Shown piece by piece: positions 1 through 6,285 of a DNA stretch of 6,988 nucleotides. A program made the translations under genes and the position numbers. The notes beneath the pieces were generated by a model. The model made no database searches. It was not told the DNA's origin and worked only from the letters and a program-made list of their open reading frames with translations. The stretch comes from Dehalococcoidales bacterium. GTDB taxonomy: Bacteria > Chloroflexota > Dehalococcoidia > Dehalococcoidales > JAUXAE01. The stretch is taken from the NCBI GenBank assembly GCA_030620035.1, contig JAUXAE010000061.1, forward strand, positions 1 to 6,988, in the 5' to 3' direction. Position 1 is the stretch's first letter. Every line of letters begins with the position of its first letter.

Positions 1-421
1 CCAACCTAATATTGCCGTCTCGGCCGTACTCAGGTCCCAGCGGACTTCATTTAAAATATTTTCCTGCTCACCGCCAGAATGGTCGGTGGCCAGTAAACCA
101 CTATATAGAACCAGCTTCCCAACTGGCCAATACTCCTGATACCTGGACCTGCTTCTCGGTATATATGTCGGCAGCCTGGTCTTCCTCAACTGCTTGATAG
201 GCTGCCTATAGTTGTCGGGCGGTTACCGGTGGGGTTTCCTGACCATTCTAGCCCTGTCCGTTTTGATGCTGATTTTGTTGGCCCTGTCCCTCGTTCGGTG
301 TCGTGGCTTCAGCCGGATTTAGCATTGTGGTTACGGCCAGCACGACACTGACCAGAGCTGCTACCAGCACCGGTGAGGCGATAGTAATACTTCGCATCCA
401 GTCACTACTATTCTGGGACAT
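1..421 (-). pseudogene. Broken gene for an exported OB-fold (tRNA_anti-like) protein, partial
   Basis: Reading from ATG at 421, codons 1-57 give a short polar N-terminus with Arg10, a hydrophobic stretch at about 11-34, a possible signal peptidase site after AEA (37-39), then a Gln/Asn/Gly-rich linker. TAG interrupts at 250-248 (inside the Gln/Gly linker, one change from CAG) and at 208-206 (after ARQL). Between and beyond these stops the same frame still reads like protein: PPVTARQL, then AAYQAVEEDQAADIY and VQVSGVLASW. This is the pattern of the tRNA_anti-like OB-fold family (AxxL..AY..N/E..AD..Y...V.V.G.). A third TAG at 103-101 follows a TATATA tract (107-102); moving to the neighbouring frame there gives another open stretch to the window edge (ending NEVRWDLSTAETAILGW) that fits the last strand of the same fold. 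Loss of one TA unit would explain the shift. The gene seems decayed; sequencing error is possible. Family assignment is from memory of the motif. Confidence 0.6.
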
Positions 422-456
422 CTACCCCACACCTCTAAGAGATATAATGATGATTT

Positions 457-486
457 ATGGTACACTACTTACTCATATCGGGTCAA
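457..486 (-). promoter_or_regulatory. Weak candidate promoter for the broken OB-fold gene
   Basis: On the minus strand TTGACC (486-481, five of six to the consensus -35) is followed after 18 bases by TACCAT (462-457, four of six to the -10). It would start transcription about 30 bases before the pseudogene ATG at 421. The gene could equally be read through from surE, which ends 110 bases upstream. Confidence 0.3.
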
Positions 487-519
487 GTTCTTAGCCGTTT
501 TTTGGTAATCCGACCCGGT
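477..519. repeat. Imperfect inverted repeat between surE and the pseudogene
   Basis: Arms 477-484 (ATCGGGTC) and 512-519 (GACCCGGT) pair over 8 positions with one G-T wobble, around a 27-base centre. The centre contains a smaller TTA-CC / GG-TAA pairing across a T6 tract. No T-run follows on either strand, so this is not a textbook intrinsic terminator for surE. One arm overlaps the candidate -35 box at 486-481, so it could be an operator or simply mRNA structure in the spacer. Confidence 0.35.
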
Positions 520-531
520 GGCTTAGAGTTG

Positions 532-1308
532 CTAAGACCTTAGTTCCTGGAAAAGGTCGTCACCCAGGCTATCCCAGATAGGTAATAAAGGCTTTTGAAA
601 CAGTATGGTGTGCAGGGTGGTAATTGAAATATAGCCCTGTTCTATGGCCCATATATCTGTTTTTTCATTTGCCTCTGTGGTTAACTTCTGACGCACCAGC
701 CAGTAATATTCCCTTCTGCCGTCGTGCCCTTCTTCAACGGTGTCAATATGTGTCTTGTGGGCTAACCCGGCGGTCTTTATCCCCTTGATTTGGTCTAGCG
801 GCCGGTTGGGCAGGTTGATATTAAGAAAAATATCACTGGGCAGGCGGTGGCCACCAATTCTCTTGACCAACAGGGTTGCTAGCTTGGCGGCGGTATCCAG
901 ATAGGGGCTGTTAGGGGTGGCTACGGAGAAGGCAAGGGAGGGCAGTCCCCGAAGATAGCCCTGCAGGGCGGCGGCCACGGTCCCTGAGATAAGGACGTCA
1001 TCGCCCAGATTTGGACCCTGGTTTATACCTGAGATGACCAGGTCTACCCTGGATTTGATTAGTTTACCCAGGGCCAGGATGACACTATCACCGGGAGTAC
1101 CCTCCACCGAGTAGGTCTCGACACCTGGCACCAAGGGGCTTACCCTCTGAACCCTCAGTGGTTGGCGCAGAGTGACCGCGGTGCCGATGGCGCTTTGTTC
1201 CCTATCCGGGGCGACAACTACTACCCGGGCAATACTCTTTAACTCCTTGACCAATATCCATAACCCCGGGGCAAATATGCCATCGTCATTGGTTACCAGT
1301 ACTCTCAT
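532..1308 (-). CDS. surE: 5'/3'-nucleotidase SurE
   Basis: SurE is a cytoplasmic metal-dependent phosphatase that removes phosphate from nucleoside monophosphates (and, in some species, 3'-nucleotides and short polyphosphate) in stationary-phase and nucleotide salvage physiology. The 258-residue product has the family's usual length and all recognisable signatures. These are the N-terminal VTNDDG with metal ligands Asp8 and Asp9, the APDREQSA loop with Ser39, EGTPGDSV at 69-76, and SGINQGPNLGDDVLISGTVAAA at 93-114 with metal ligand Asn96. The ATG at 1308 is preceded by AAGGGG (1320-1315) with a 6-base gap, and the protein begins exactly where the family does (MRVLVTNDDG). It ends with TAG. 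It is divergent from hdrA and shares a 167-base control region with it; no functional link to hdrA or metF is known. The gene appears intact. Orthology is confident; substrate preference cannot be read from sequence. Confidence 0.96.
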   Translation of the reverse strand: MRVLVTNDDGIFAPGLWILVKELKSIARVVVVAPDREQSAIGTAVTLRQPLRVQRVSPLVPGVETYSVEGTPGDSVILALGKLIKSRVDLVISGINQGPNLGDDVLISGTVAAALQGYLRGLPSLAFSVATPNSPYLDTAAKLATLLVKRIGGHRLPSDIFLNINLPNRPLDQIKGIKTAGLAHKTHIDTVEEGHDGRREYYWLVRQKLTTEANEKTDIWAIEQGYISITTLHTILFQKPLLPIWDSLGDDLFQELRS

Positions 1309-1324
1309 GGAACGCCCCTTAACC

Positions 1325-1353
1325 AGGGCAGTTTATCACGACCAAACTGCCCT
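1325..1353. repeat. Perfect 10-bp inverted repeat upstream of surE (operator or leader hairpin)
   Basis: AGGGCAGTTT (minus strand, 1353-1344) is exactly complementary to AAACTGCCCT (1334-1325), with a 9-base loop. If surE is transcribed from the candidate promoter near 1371-1397, the hairpin lies in its leader and ends only 4 bases before the ribosome-binding site AAGGGG (1320-1315). No T-run follows on either strand, so it is not an intrinsic terminator. It could be a protein-binding operator or an RNA control structure; the symmetry is certain, the role is inferred. Confidence 0.6.
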
Positions 1354-1370
1354 CGGCAAATAACCCTAGC

Positions 1371-1397
1371 CTTATACAGTTAGCAGTTGCTTGACAA
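1371..1397 (-). promoter_or_regulatory. Candidate surE promoter
   Basis: On the minus strand TTGTCA (1397-1392, five of six to the -35 consensus) precedes TATAAG (1376-1371, five of six to the -10). The spacer is only 15 bases, shorter than the optimal 17, so this is a weak call. The -35 box lies on the same base pairs as the plus-strand hdrA -35 box (1391-1396), which would make the two promoters mutually exclusive. Confidence 0.35.
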
Positions 1398-1419
1398 ATA
1401 ATACCCCCTAGATTATTAT
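1391..1419 (+). promoter_or_regulatory. Sigma-70-type promoter for hdrA-metF
   Basis: TTGACA (1391-1396) matches the -35 consensus completely. A 17-base spacer separates it from TATTAT (1414-1419), five of six to the -10. Transcription would start near 1426, giving a leader of about 50 bases before the hdrA start codon. This is the best promoter match in the window and is correctly placed for the operon. Confidence 0.75.
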
Positions 1420-1426
1420 GCCAGGA

Positions 1427-1446
1427 CATAAGTTCTAGGACTTATG
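1427..1446 (+). promoter_or_regulatory. Palindrome / 5' hairpin at the predicted hdrA transcript start
   Basis: CATAAGT (1427-1433) and ACTTATG (1440-1446) form a perfect 7-bp inverted repeat; a T-G wobble extends it to 8 bp around a CTAG tetraloop. It begins within a base or two of the predicted transcription start of hdrA. It could be an operator overlapping +1 or a 5'-terminal hairpin that stabilises the mRNA. It resembles none of the common redox operators I know (Rex, Fnr). Confidence 0.45.
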
Positions 1447-1460
1447 ATATAATTCGTTTT

Positions 1461-1470
1461 CTCCTAGGAG
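1461..1470 (+). promoter_or_regulatory. hdrA ribosome-binding site inside a 10-bp palindrome
   Basis: CTCCTAGGAG is a perfect palindrome whose right half holds the Shine-Dalgarno AGGAG (1466-1470), 5 bases before the GTG start at 1476. This site decides the GTG start. TCCTAG (1462-1467) is also complementary to CTAGGA in the upstream hairpin (1435-1440), so an alternative fold could partly cover the site; that is inference. Confidence 0.6.
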
Positions 1471-1475
1471 CTAAA

Positions 1476-3437
1476 GTGGAACCCAGAAGCGGTATCTATA
1501 TCTGCCACTGCGGGCATAACATCGCTGATATAGTAGATGTAGAAAAGGTGGCTGAGCAGGCTCAGGGCCTTGATTCAGTGGTGGTAGCCCGTCATCACAA
1601 GTTTATGTGCTCCCAGTCGGGTCAGGAGTTAATCAAGGAAGACATTAGAAAACTGGGGCTCAACCGGGTCGTTGTTGCCGCCTGCTCACCAGCGATGCAT
1701 GAGGTCACCTTCCGTTCCGCCTGCCAGGAGGCCGGGCTAAACCCCTATCTCTTTGAGATGGCCAATATTCGTGAGCAGTGCTCCTGGGTAACCGAGGATA
1801 AGGAGCAGGCCAGTGACAAGGCCGGGGCGCTTGTCAGTGCCGCCGCCAGGCGGGTTATCTATCACCAGCCCCTCGAAGCCAAGGAGGTAGCCATTAACCC
1901 CAATACCCTGGTGGTGGGTGGTGGTATTGCCGGTATCCAGGCGGCCCTTAAGATTGCCGACTCAGGAAACAGGGTCTACCTGGTAGAGAGGGAACCCAGC
2001 ATTGGCGGCCATATGGCCCAGCTGGATAAGACCTTCCCCACCCTGGATTGCTCGGCCTGCATTCTTACCCCGAGGATGACGCAGGTAGCCTCCCATGCCC
2101 ATATTGAGCTGATGACCTACAGCCAGGTGGAGGAGGTTACCGGTTATGTCGGTAATTTCAGGGTCAGGGTCAGGAAAAGGGCAAGGTATGTTGATGAGAC
2201 TAAGTGTACCGCCTGTAACATCTGTGTTGAAAAGTGTCCCGTCAAGGTTGACAGCGAGTTTGATGCCGCTCTGGCCAAGAGAAGGGCTATTTATATCCCG
2301 TTCCCTCAGGCGGTGCCCAATGTGCCGGTGATAGACAGGGAGAACTGCACCTATTTTATCAAGGGCAAGTGCCGCGCCTGTGAGAAGTTCTGCGAGGTAG
2401 GCGCCATTAATTTTGAGCAGGCAGACGAGGTTGTTGAAATCGAGGTGGGTAATATTATCGTGGCCACCGGTTATGAGGACTTTGAGCCCACCCCTGTTGA
2501 ACAATATGGCTATAAGCGTCTGGATAATGTTATTACCGCTCGTGAGTTTGAGAGGATGGTCAACTCTACCGGGCCCACCGAAGGCAACATCGTACTTAAG
2601 GATGGTTCTAGGCCTCAGAACATTGCCATCATCCACTGTGTCGGTAGCAGGGACAAGAACTATCATGAGTATTGTTCCCGCGTCTGCTGCATGTCTTCTA
2701 TAAAGTTTGCCCATCTGGTGAAGGAGCATTTGCCCGAGGCCGAGGTCTATGAGTTCTATATTGATATTAGGAGCTTCGGCAAGGCCTATGAGGAATTCTA
2801 CAAGCATGTCTCAGAAGAAGGGGTCAATTTTATCCGGGGCAAGGTGGCCCAGGTTACTGACCGGGCCATAAGTGACGAGGAAAAGGGCAAACTGGTTGTC
2901 ATTGGTGAGGATACCTTGCTGGGTAACACGGTAAGGGTGCCTGTTGATATGGTTATCCTGATTACCGCATTAGAGCCCCGACGAGACGCCGAAGCCGTTA
3001 GCCGCCTGTTTAACATCAGTCGCAGCGCCGATGGCTTCTTCCTGGAAAAGCACCCCAAGCTGGACCCGGTAGCCACCACCACCGATGGCATCTTTATCGC
3101 CGGCTGTGCTCAGGGCCCCAAGGACATACCCGATACCGTGGCTCAGGCCTCAGCCGCCGCGGCCGAGGCTCTGGCTATGATTAGCCAGGGGAAGGTTACC
3201 ATAGAAGCCGCTACCGCTATTGTTGATAGTGGAATCTGTTCCGGTTGCCAGGTCTGTAGGCTTGTCTGTCCCTTCAGCGCTATCTCCTTTGATGAGGAAA
3301 AAGAGGTCTGCCAGGTAAATGAGGCGCTGTGCAAGGGTTGCGGCGCCTGCGTTGGTGGTTGTCCATGTGACGCCGTAAGCCTTAGTCACTCTACCAACGA
3401 ACAGATCGTGGCCCAGATGGAAGGGATGCTGGTATAG
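1476..3437 (+). CDS. hdrA: HdrA-like FAD/iron-sulfur electron-transfer (bifurcating) subunit
   Basis: HdrA is the FAD-bearing core of heterodisulfide reductase-type complexes in the cytoplasm, where it splits or merges electron pairs between a pyridine nucleotide or hydrogenase donor, ferredoxin and a third partner. The 653 residues match the length of the canonical single-chain form. In order: an N-terminal domain with CHCG (Cys10, Cys12) and Cys45, 70, 83; a Rossmann motif GGGIAG at 148-153; the HdrA signature from LVEREPSIGGHM (169-180) to LDCSACILTPR (190-200); ferredoxin ligands Cys244/247/250/254 and Cys291/299/302/306; the HdrA-specific set Cys388/400/404/405 (CSRVCC); a second FAD motif TTDGIFIAGCAQGPKDIP (535-552); and a C-terminal ferredoxin with Cys588/591/594/598 and 619/622/625/629. 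GTG start with AGGAG 5 bases upstream. metF follows after 43 bases. No hdrB or hdrC is in the window, so its partner is unknown; a heterodisulfide substrate is unlikely outside methanogens. It could also be called a CoB-CoM heterodisulfide reductase A family protein. Confidence 0.92.
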   Translation: MEPRSGIYICHCGHNIADIVDVEKVAEQAQGLDSVVVARHHKFMCSQSGQELIKEDIRKLGLNRVVVAACSPAMHEVTFRSACQEAGLNPYLFEMANIREQCSWVTEDKEQASDKAGALVSAAARRVIYHQPLEAKEVAINPNTLVVGGGIAGIQAALKIADSGNRVYLVEREPSIGGHMAQLDKTFPTLDCSACILTPRMTQVASHAHIELMTYSQVEEVTGYVGNFRVRVRKRARYVDETKCTACNICVEKCPVKVDSEFDAALAKRRAIYIPFPQAVPNVPVIDRENCTYFIKGKCRACEKFCEVGAINFEQADEVVEIEVGNIIVATGYEDFEPTPVEQYGYKRLDNVITAREFERMVNSTGPTEGNIVLKDGSRPQNIAIIHCVGSRDKNYHEYCSRVCCMSSIKFAHLVKEHLPEAEVYEFYIDIRSFGKAYEEFYKHVSEEGVNFIRGKVAQVTDRAISDEEKGKLVVIGEDTLLGNTVRVPVDMVILITALEPRRDAEAVSRLFNISRSADGFFLEKHPKLDPVATTTDGIFIAGCAQGPKDIPDTVAQASAAAAEALAMISQGKVTIEAATAIVDSGICSGCQVCRLVCPFSAISFDEEKEVCQVNEALCKGCGACVGGCPCDAVSLSHSTNEQIVAQMEGMLV

Positions 3438-3480
3438 TGGTCTTACATTATTTAGATACTAGAAAATTGGAAGGGCAAAA

Positions 3481-4353
3481 ATGATTAGAAAGATAGCCGA
3501 TATTCTGAAAGAGAAGGAACAAACCTATTCCTTTGAGTTTTTCCCACCAAAGACACCAAAGGGGAGGCAAAGGCTTCCTGAGGTGGCCAGCGCCTTCAAG
3601 GATTTAGGACCCGACTGGTTCTCAGTAACCTACGGTGCCGGTGGCTCTACCAGGGAGCTTACCATGGATATCGTTGACGATTTCCAGAGGCGTTTTGGCG
3701 TGCCCACAATGCACCATTTGACCTGTGTCGGGCACAGCAAGGCTGAGCTTGAAGCCATAATTGACGAGATGAAAAAGAAGAATATACGTAATATCCTGGC
3801 CCTAAGGGGCGACCCGCCTGAGGGCACGGAGCACTGGGAAACTGCCCCCGGCGGACTGGAGTATTGCTACCAGCTCATTGAGCTTATACGTAGCCACGGT
3901 GACTTCTTCAGCATCGGCGTCGCCGGCTTTCCTGAAGGGCACATCTGCACCCCCGATAAGGAGACCGATTTAAAGTACCTGAAGATTAAGCTGGATGCCG
4001 GTGGCGACTTTGTCATCACCCAGCTCTTCTTCGATAACAAGGACTATTTTGAATATGTTGACAGGGTAAGAAAGATGGATATCACCGTGCGCATCATTCC
4101 CGGGATTCTACCCATCACCAATTACCAGAAACTGCTTGACTTCTGCGGTAAGTGCGGCGCCACCATCACCCAGCGGGTCTATGATATTTTTAGGCCACTT
4201 GATGGCAATGATGAGGCTACCTATCAAGAGGGTGTTAAGTTTGCCGTCGAGCAGTGTAATGAGCTGCTTGAAGGCGGGGCCCCAGGACTGCATTTCTATA
4301 CATTGAACAAGCTTGACCCGACCCGGGAGATCCTAGATAAGATAAAGCGCTAG
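3481..4353 (+). CDS. metF: Methylenetetrahydrofolate reductase MetF
   Basis: It reduces 5,10-methylene-tetrahydrofolate to 5-methyl-tetrahydrofolate using FAD, supplying methyl groups for methionine synthesis and, in acetogens, for the methyl branch of the Wood-Ljungdahl pathway. The 290-residue product is a single catalytic TIM-barrel domain of bacterial length with the usual signatures: SFEFFPPK at 17-24 (catalytic Glu19), SVTYGAGGSTR at 48-58, LTCVGHS at 80-86, ALRGDPP at 107-113 (Asp111, flavin/folate contact), PEGHICTPD at 151-159, TQLFFD at 180-185, PGILPI at 207-212 and HFYTLN at 271-276. GGAAGGG lies 5 bases before the ATG. It sits 43 bases behind hdrA with no terminator between, so it is probably cotranscribed. 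No MetV-type zinc partner gene is visible. Electrons may come from NAD(P)H directly or via HdrA; the latter is inferred from the gene pairing, known in acetogens such as Moorella. Confidence 0.95.
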   Translation: MIRKIADILKEKEQTYSFEFFPPKTPKGRQRLPEVASAFKDLGPDWFSVTYGAGGSTRELTMDIVDDFQRRFGVPTMHHLTCVGHSKAELEAIIDEMKKKNIRNILALRGDPPEGTEHWETAPGGLEYCYQLIELIRSHGDFFSIGVAGFPEGHICTPDKETDLKYLKIKLDAGGDFVITQLFFDNKDYFEYVDRVRKMDITVRIIPGILPITNYQKLLDFCGKCGATITQRVYDIFRPLDGNDEATYQEGVKFAVEQCNELLEGGAPGLHFYTLNKLDPTREILDKIKR

Positions 4354-4367
4354 AATTAGAGCAGCCT

Positions 4368-5240
4368 TTAATACTCGCTGGAGACAAGGTTCATAATCTG
4401 GGCATAGCTGAAGACGGGGCCATCGCGGCAGACATAGATATTGCCGATGTTGCACCGGCCGCACTTTCCGATGCCGCACTTCATTCTCTTTTCCAGGGTG
4501 GTGAGCATCTGTTCCGGGGTAAAGCCCAGCTTTTCCAGCACCGGGAAGGTAAATCTTATCATTATTGGTGGCCCGCAGACGACGGCCACGGCACCATCGG
4601 CTGAGGGGGCTACCCCTTCCAGTACCTGAGGAACAAAACCGACCTTTCCCTTCCACTTGTCATCGCCCTTATCAACAGTGGTGAATAGGTTTACCGTTTT
4701 GTCTTTTTGCCAGGAATCAAGGTCATACTTGAAGCAAAGGTCAGCCGGACTGCGGGCACCGTAGATAATGTCCACATTCCGGTATTTGGCCCGGTTGTCA
4801 ATAACATTCCAGACCAGTGACCTCAGCGGCGCCAGGCCGATGCCACCGGCCACGAAGACCAGGTTCTTACCCTCCAGGTTATTTATGGGGAAGCCATTGC
4901 CGTAGGGCCCCCTGAAGCCTATCTCGGCGCCAACAGCCAGCCGGTGCAGGGCGTTGGTTACCCTGCCCACCCGTTGCACAGTAAATCCCAGGTGGTCCTG
5001 TCTCGTGGGGCTTGAGGAAATACAAAAAGGGGCCTCACCAACACCAAAGACCGAGAACTCACCGAATTGCCCTGACTCAAAGGTAAACTCTCCCCGCAGC
5101 CGCTCATCCTTAAAGTTGAAGTGAAAGGTCCTGATGCCCGGCGTTTCATCAATTATCCTCTCAATTACTGCTATGTGGGGCAGATAGACATTCCCCTGGG
5201 CCAGAAACCTCTTGCGTTGGCTGATATCAGTAATGGTCAT
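4368..5240 (-). CDS. FAD/NAD(P)-binding [2Fe-2S] oxidoreductase, HydG/AsrB/PyrK-like
   Basis: This is a ferredoxin-NADP reductase-type subunit that exchanges electrons between NAD(P)H, FAD and a [2Fe-2S] cluster. The 290 residues divide into an FAD-binding barrel (about 18-118, with PFCISSSP at 71-78 in the flavin-binding position), an NAD-binding Rossmann half (AGGIGLAPLRS at 131-141, CGPPIM at 222-227), and a C-terminal cluster motif Cys255-x4-Cys260-x2-Cys263-x7-Cys271. This layout is shared by sulfhydrogenase gamma (HydG), anaerobic sulfite reductase AsrB and dihydroorotate dehydrogenase PyrK. The HydB/AsrA-like gene immediately upstream excludes PyrK in practice. Its ATG overlaps the upstream TGA as ATGA, and GGAGGG (5252-5247) lies 6 bases before it, so translation is coupled. 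It is the last gene of the minus-strand operon: no hydrogenase (hydDA) or sulfite reductase (asrC) gene follows. Likely role: the NAD(P)H-oxidising or NAD(P)-reducing end of an electron-transfer complex. The final partner is unknown. Confidence 0.88.
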   Translation of the reverse strand: MTITDISQRKRFLAQGNVYLPHIAVIERIIDETPGIRTFHFNFKDERLRGEFTFESGQFGEFSVFGVGEAPFCISSSPTRQDHLGFTVQRVGRVTNALHRLAVGAEIGFRGPYGNGFPINNLEGKNLVFVAGGIGLAPLRSLVWNVIDNRAKYRNVDIIYGARSPADLCFKYDLDSWQKDKTVNLFTTVDKGDDKWKGKVGFVPQVLEGVAPSADGAVAVVCGPPIMIRFTFPVLEKLGFTPEQMLTTLEKRMKCGIGKCGRCNIGNIYVCRDGPVFSYAQIMNLVSSEY

Positions 5241-6280
5241 TTTGGACCCTCCGCTTGGCTAAGCTCGGGCACACCTTCAAGAATCTGGGCGATGTCCCAG
5301 TTAACCGGGCACAGGCGAATACAGCGGCCGCAGCCGGTACAGGCTATGGTGTCAAAGAGCATCGGGTAGAACTCATATTTATGGCAAAGCCTGTTCCTGA
5401 CCCTCCGCCACTTCTCATCCCTGGGGTTTTCCATGGGCATTTTGGTATAGTCCGGGAAGGCACAGCTATCCAGGCTGCGGCACCTGGTGCCCTTTTCCGG
5501 TGACCCCTCATCATTAATATCAAAGCAGTAGCAGGTAGGGCAGAGCAGGGTACAGATACCGCAGCTGAGGCACTTGGCGGCTAGCTGCTGCCAGTAGTCC
5601 CGGTCATCAAAGACAGCCTGTAACCTGCTGGCCATATCCCTGGTATCTACCTTTCTGGTTACCTTCTGCCGGGCGGCCTCTTGGCTCTGCTCAGCCCTTT
5701 TCTGGTCAGCCTTGGTTGCCCTGGCTAAGTTGCTTCTGGCTATTAGCTCCTCGCCGGCCTTGGTGATGCCTCTAGCCACTAGCTCATCACCGATATCGGT
5801 GAGCATGATGTCAACGCCGGTGGTTTCTGATGGGCCGCCGCCCACTGAGGTGCAGAAACAGCTGTCATAGGGGTTGGTACAGCCAAGCCCGACCAGGATA
5901 GCCCGCCGCCTTCGGCCCCGATAATAGGGGTCTTGGTAGGCGTCCTCAAAAACATTGTCTAGGATGGTTAGAGCCCGGGCATCACAGGGACGGATAGCGA
6001 AAATAAGCCTTTTCTGCTCATCGGATGGGGGCAGTTCCAGCTGGTGGCCCTGTTTATTCCGGTGAAAGGAAAACATTTCCTCCATATGGGGCAGAAAGCT
6101 GGCCTTGGGGGGAATGATGGTGTTGCGGTACCAGCCAAGGAAACTGGTGTCCTGGCCGTCATACTCAGTCATTTCGGCCGGGCCGCTTGTCCGCGACGGG
6201 ACAAAGAGGCTGAACTCCTGGCTCCATTGGCTCAAGAGCCGGGCCAGGTCCTGCTTTTTTATCTTCTTACTACCAGCCAT
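5237..6280 (-). CDS. 4Fe-4S dicluster protein, HydB/AsrA-like (sulfhydrogenase beta family)
   Basis: This iron-sulfur subunit relays electrons beside an FAD/NAD subunit in sulfhydrogenase (HydB) and anaerobic sulfite reductase (AsrA) complexes. The 347 residues start with a lysine-rich helix, then the family core containing FAIRPCDARAL (94-104) and GCTNPYDSCFCTSVGGGP (133-150). A charged Ala/Arg/Gln/Glu-rich helical segment spans about 175-222. Two [4Fe-4S] motifs end the protein: Cys237/240/243/247, followed by extra cysteines 250 and 252 (CPTCYCFDI), and Cys314/317/320/324. Further cysteines at 267, 273 and 299 lie between. The start at 6280 is 5 bases after the upstream gene's TAG with only a weak AGGT site, suggesting translational coupling; its own TGA overlaps the next ATG by 4 bases. 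The protein seems complete and of usual length. With the next gene it forms the recognisable HydB-HydG pair, here without catalytic hydrogenase or sulfite reductase subunits. The HydB versus AsrA choice cannot be made from sequence alone. Confidence 0.85.
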   Translation of the reverse strand: MAGSKKIKKQDLARLLSQWSQEFSLFVPSRTSGPAEMTEYDGQDTSFLGWYRNTIIPPKASFLPHMEEMFSFHRNKQGHQLELPPSDEQKRLIFAIRPCDARALTILDNVFEDAYQDPYYRGRRRRAILVGLGCTNPYDSCFCTSVGGGPSETTGVDIMLTDIGDELVARGITKAGEELIARSNLARATKADQKRAEQSQEAARQKVTRKVDTRDMASRLQAVFDDRDYWQQLAAKCLSCGICTLLCPTCYCFDINDEGSPEKGTRCRSLDSCAFPDYTKMPMENPRDEKWRRVRNRLCHKYEFYPMLFDTIACTGCGRCIRLCPVNWDIAQILEGVPELSQAEGPK

Positions 6281-6285
6281 CTCAG

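Noticed and set aside
206..250. TAG read as an amino acid (pyrrolysine or suppressor readthrough) in the OB-fold gene
   Set aside because: surE, hdrA, metF and the FrhB-like gene all end in TAG at family-appropriate positions, and the gene also needs a frameshift, so decay explains the data better. No pylT or pylS is in the window.
1..530. Short plus-strand open frames at 12-197 and 303-494
   Set aside because: Compositionally unconvincing, without clear ribosome-binding sites, and opposite the better-supported minus-strand remains of the OB-fold gene.
521..537. CTTAG / CTAAG inverted repeat around the surE stop as a terminator
   Set aside because: Only a 5-bp AT-rich stem with no following T-run on the minus strand; too weak to call.
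1962..2807. A 281-codon open frame on the minus strand inside hdrA
   Set aside because: It lies wholly opposite conserved HdrA coding sequence, has no recognisable domain and no ribosome-binding site I could identify; it is a by-product of hdrA codon use.
4368..5240. Dihydroorotate dehydrogenase electron-transfer subunit (pyrK)
   Set aside because: The domain layout fits, but there is no pyrD neighbour and the gene is coupled to a HydB/AsrA-like subunit.
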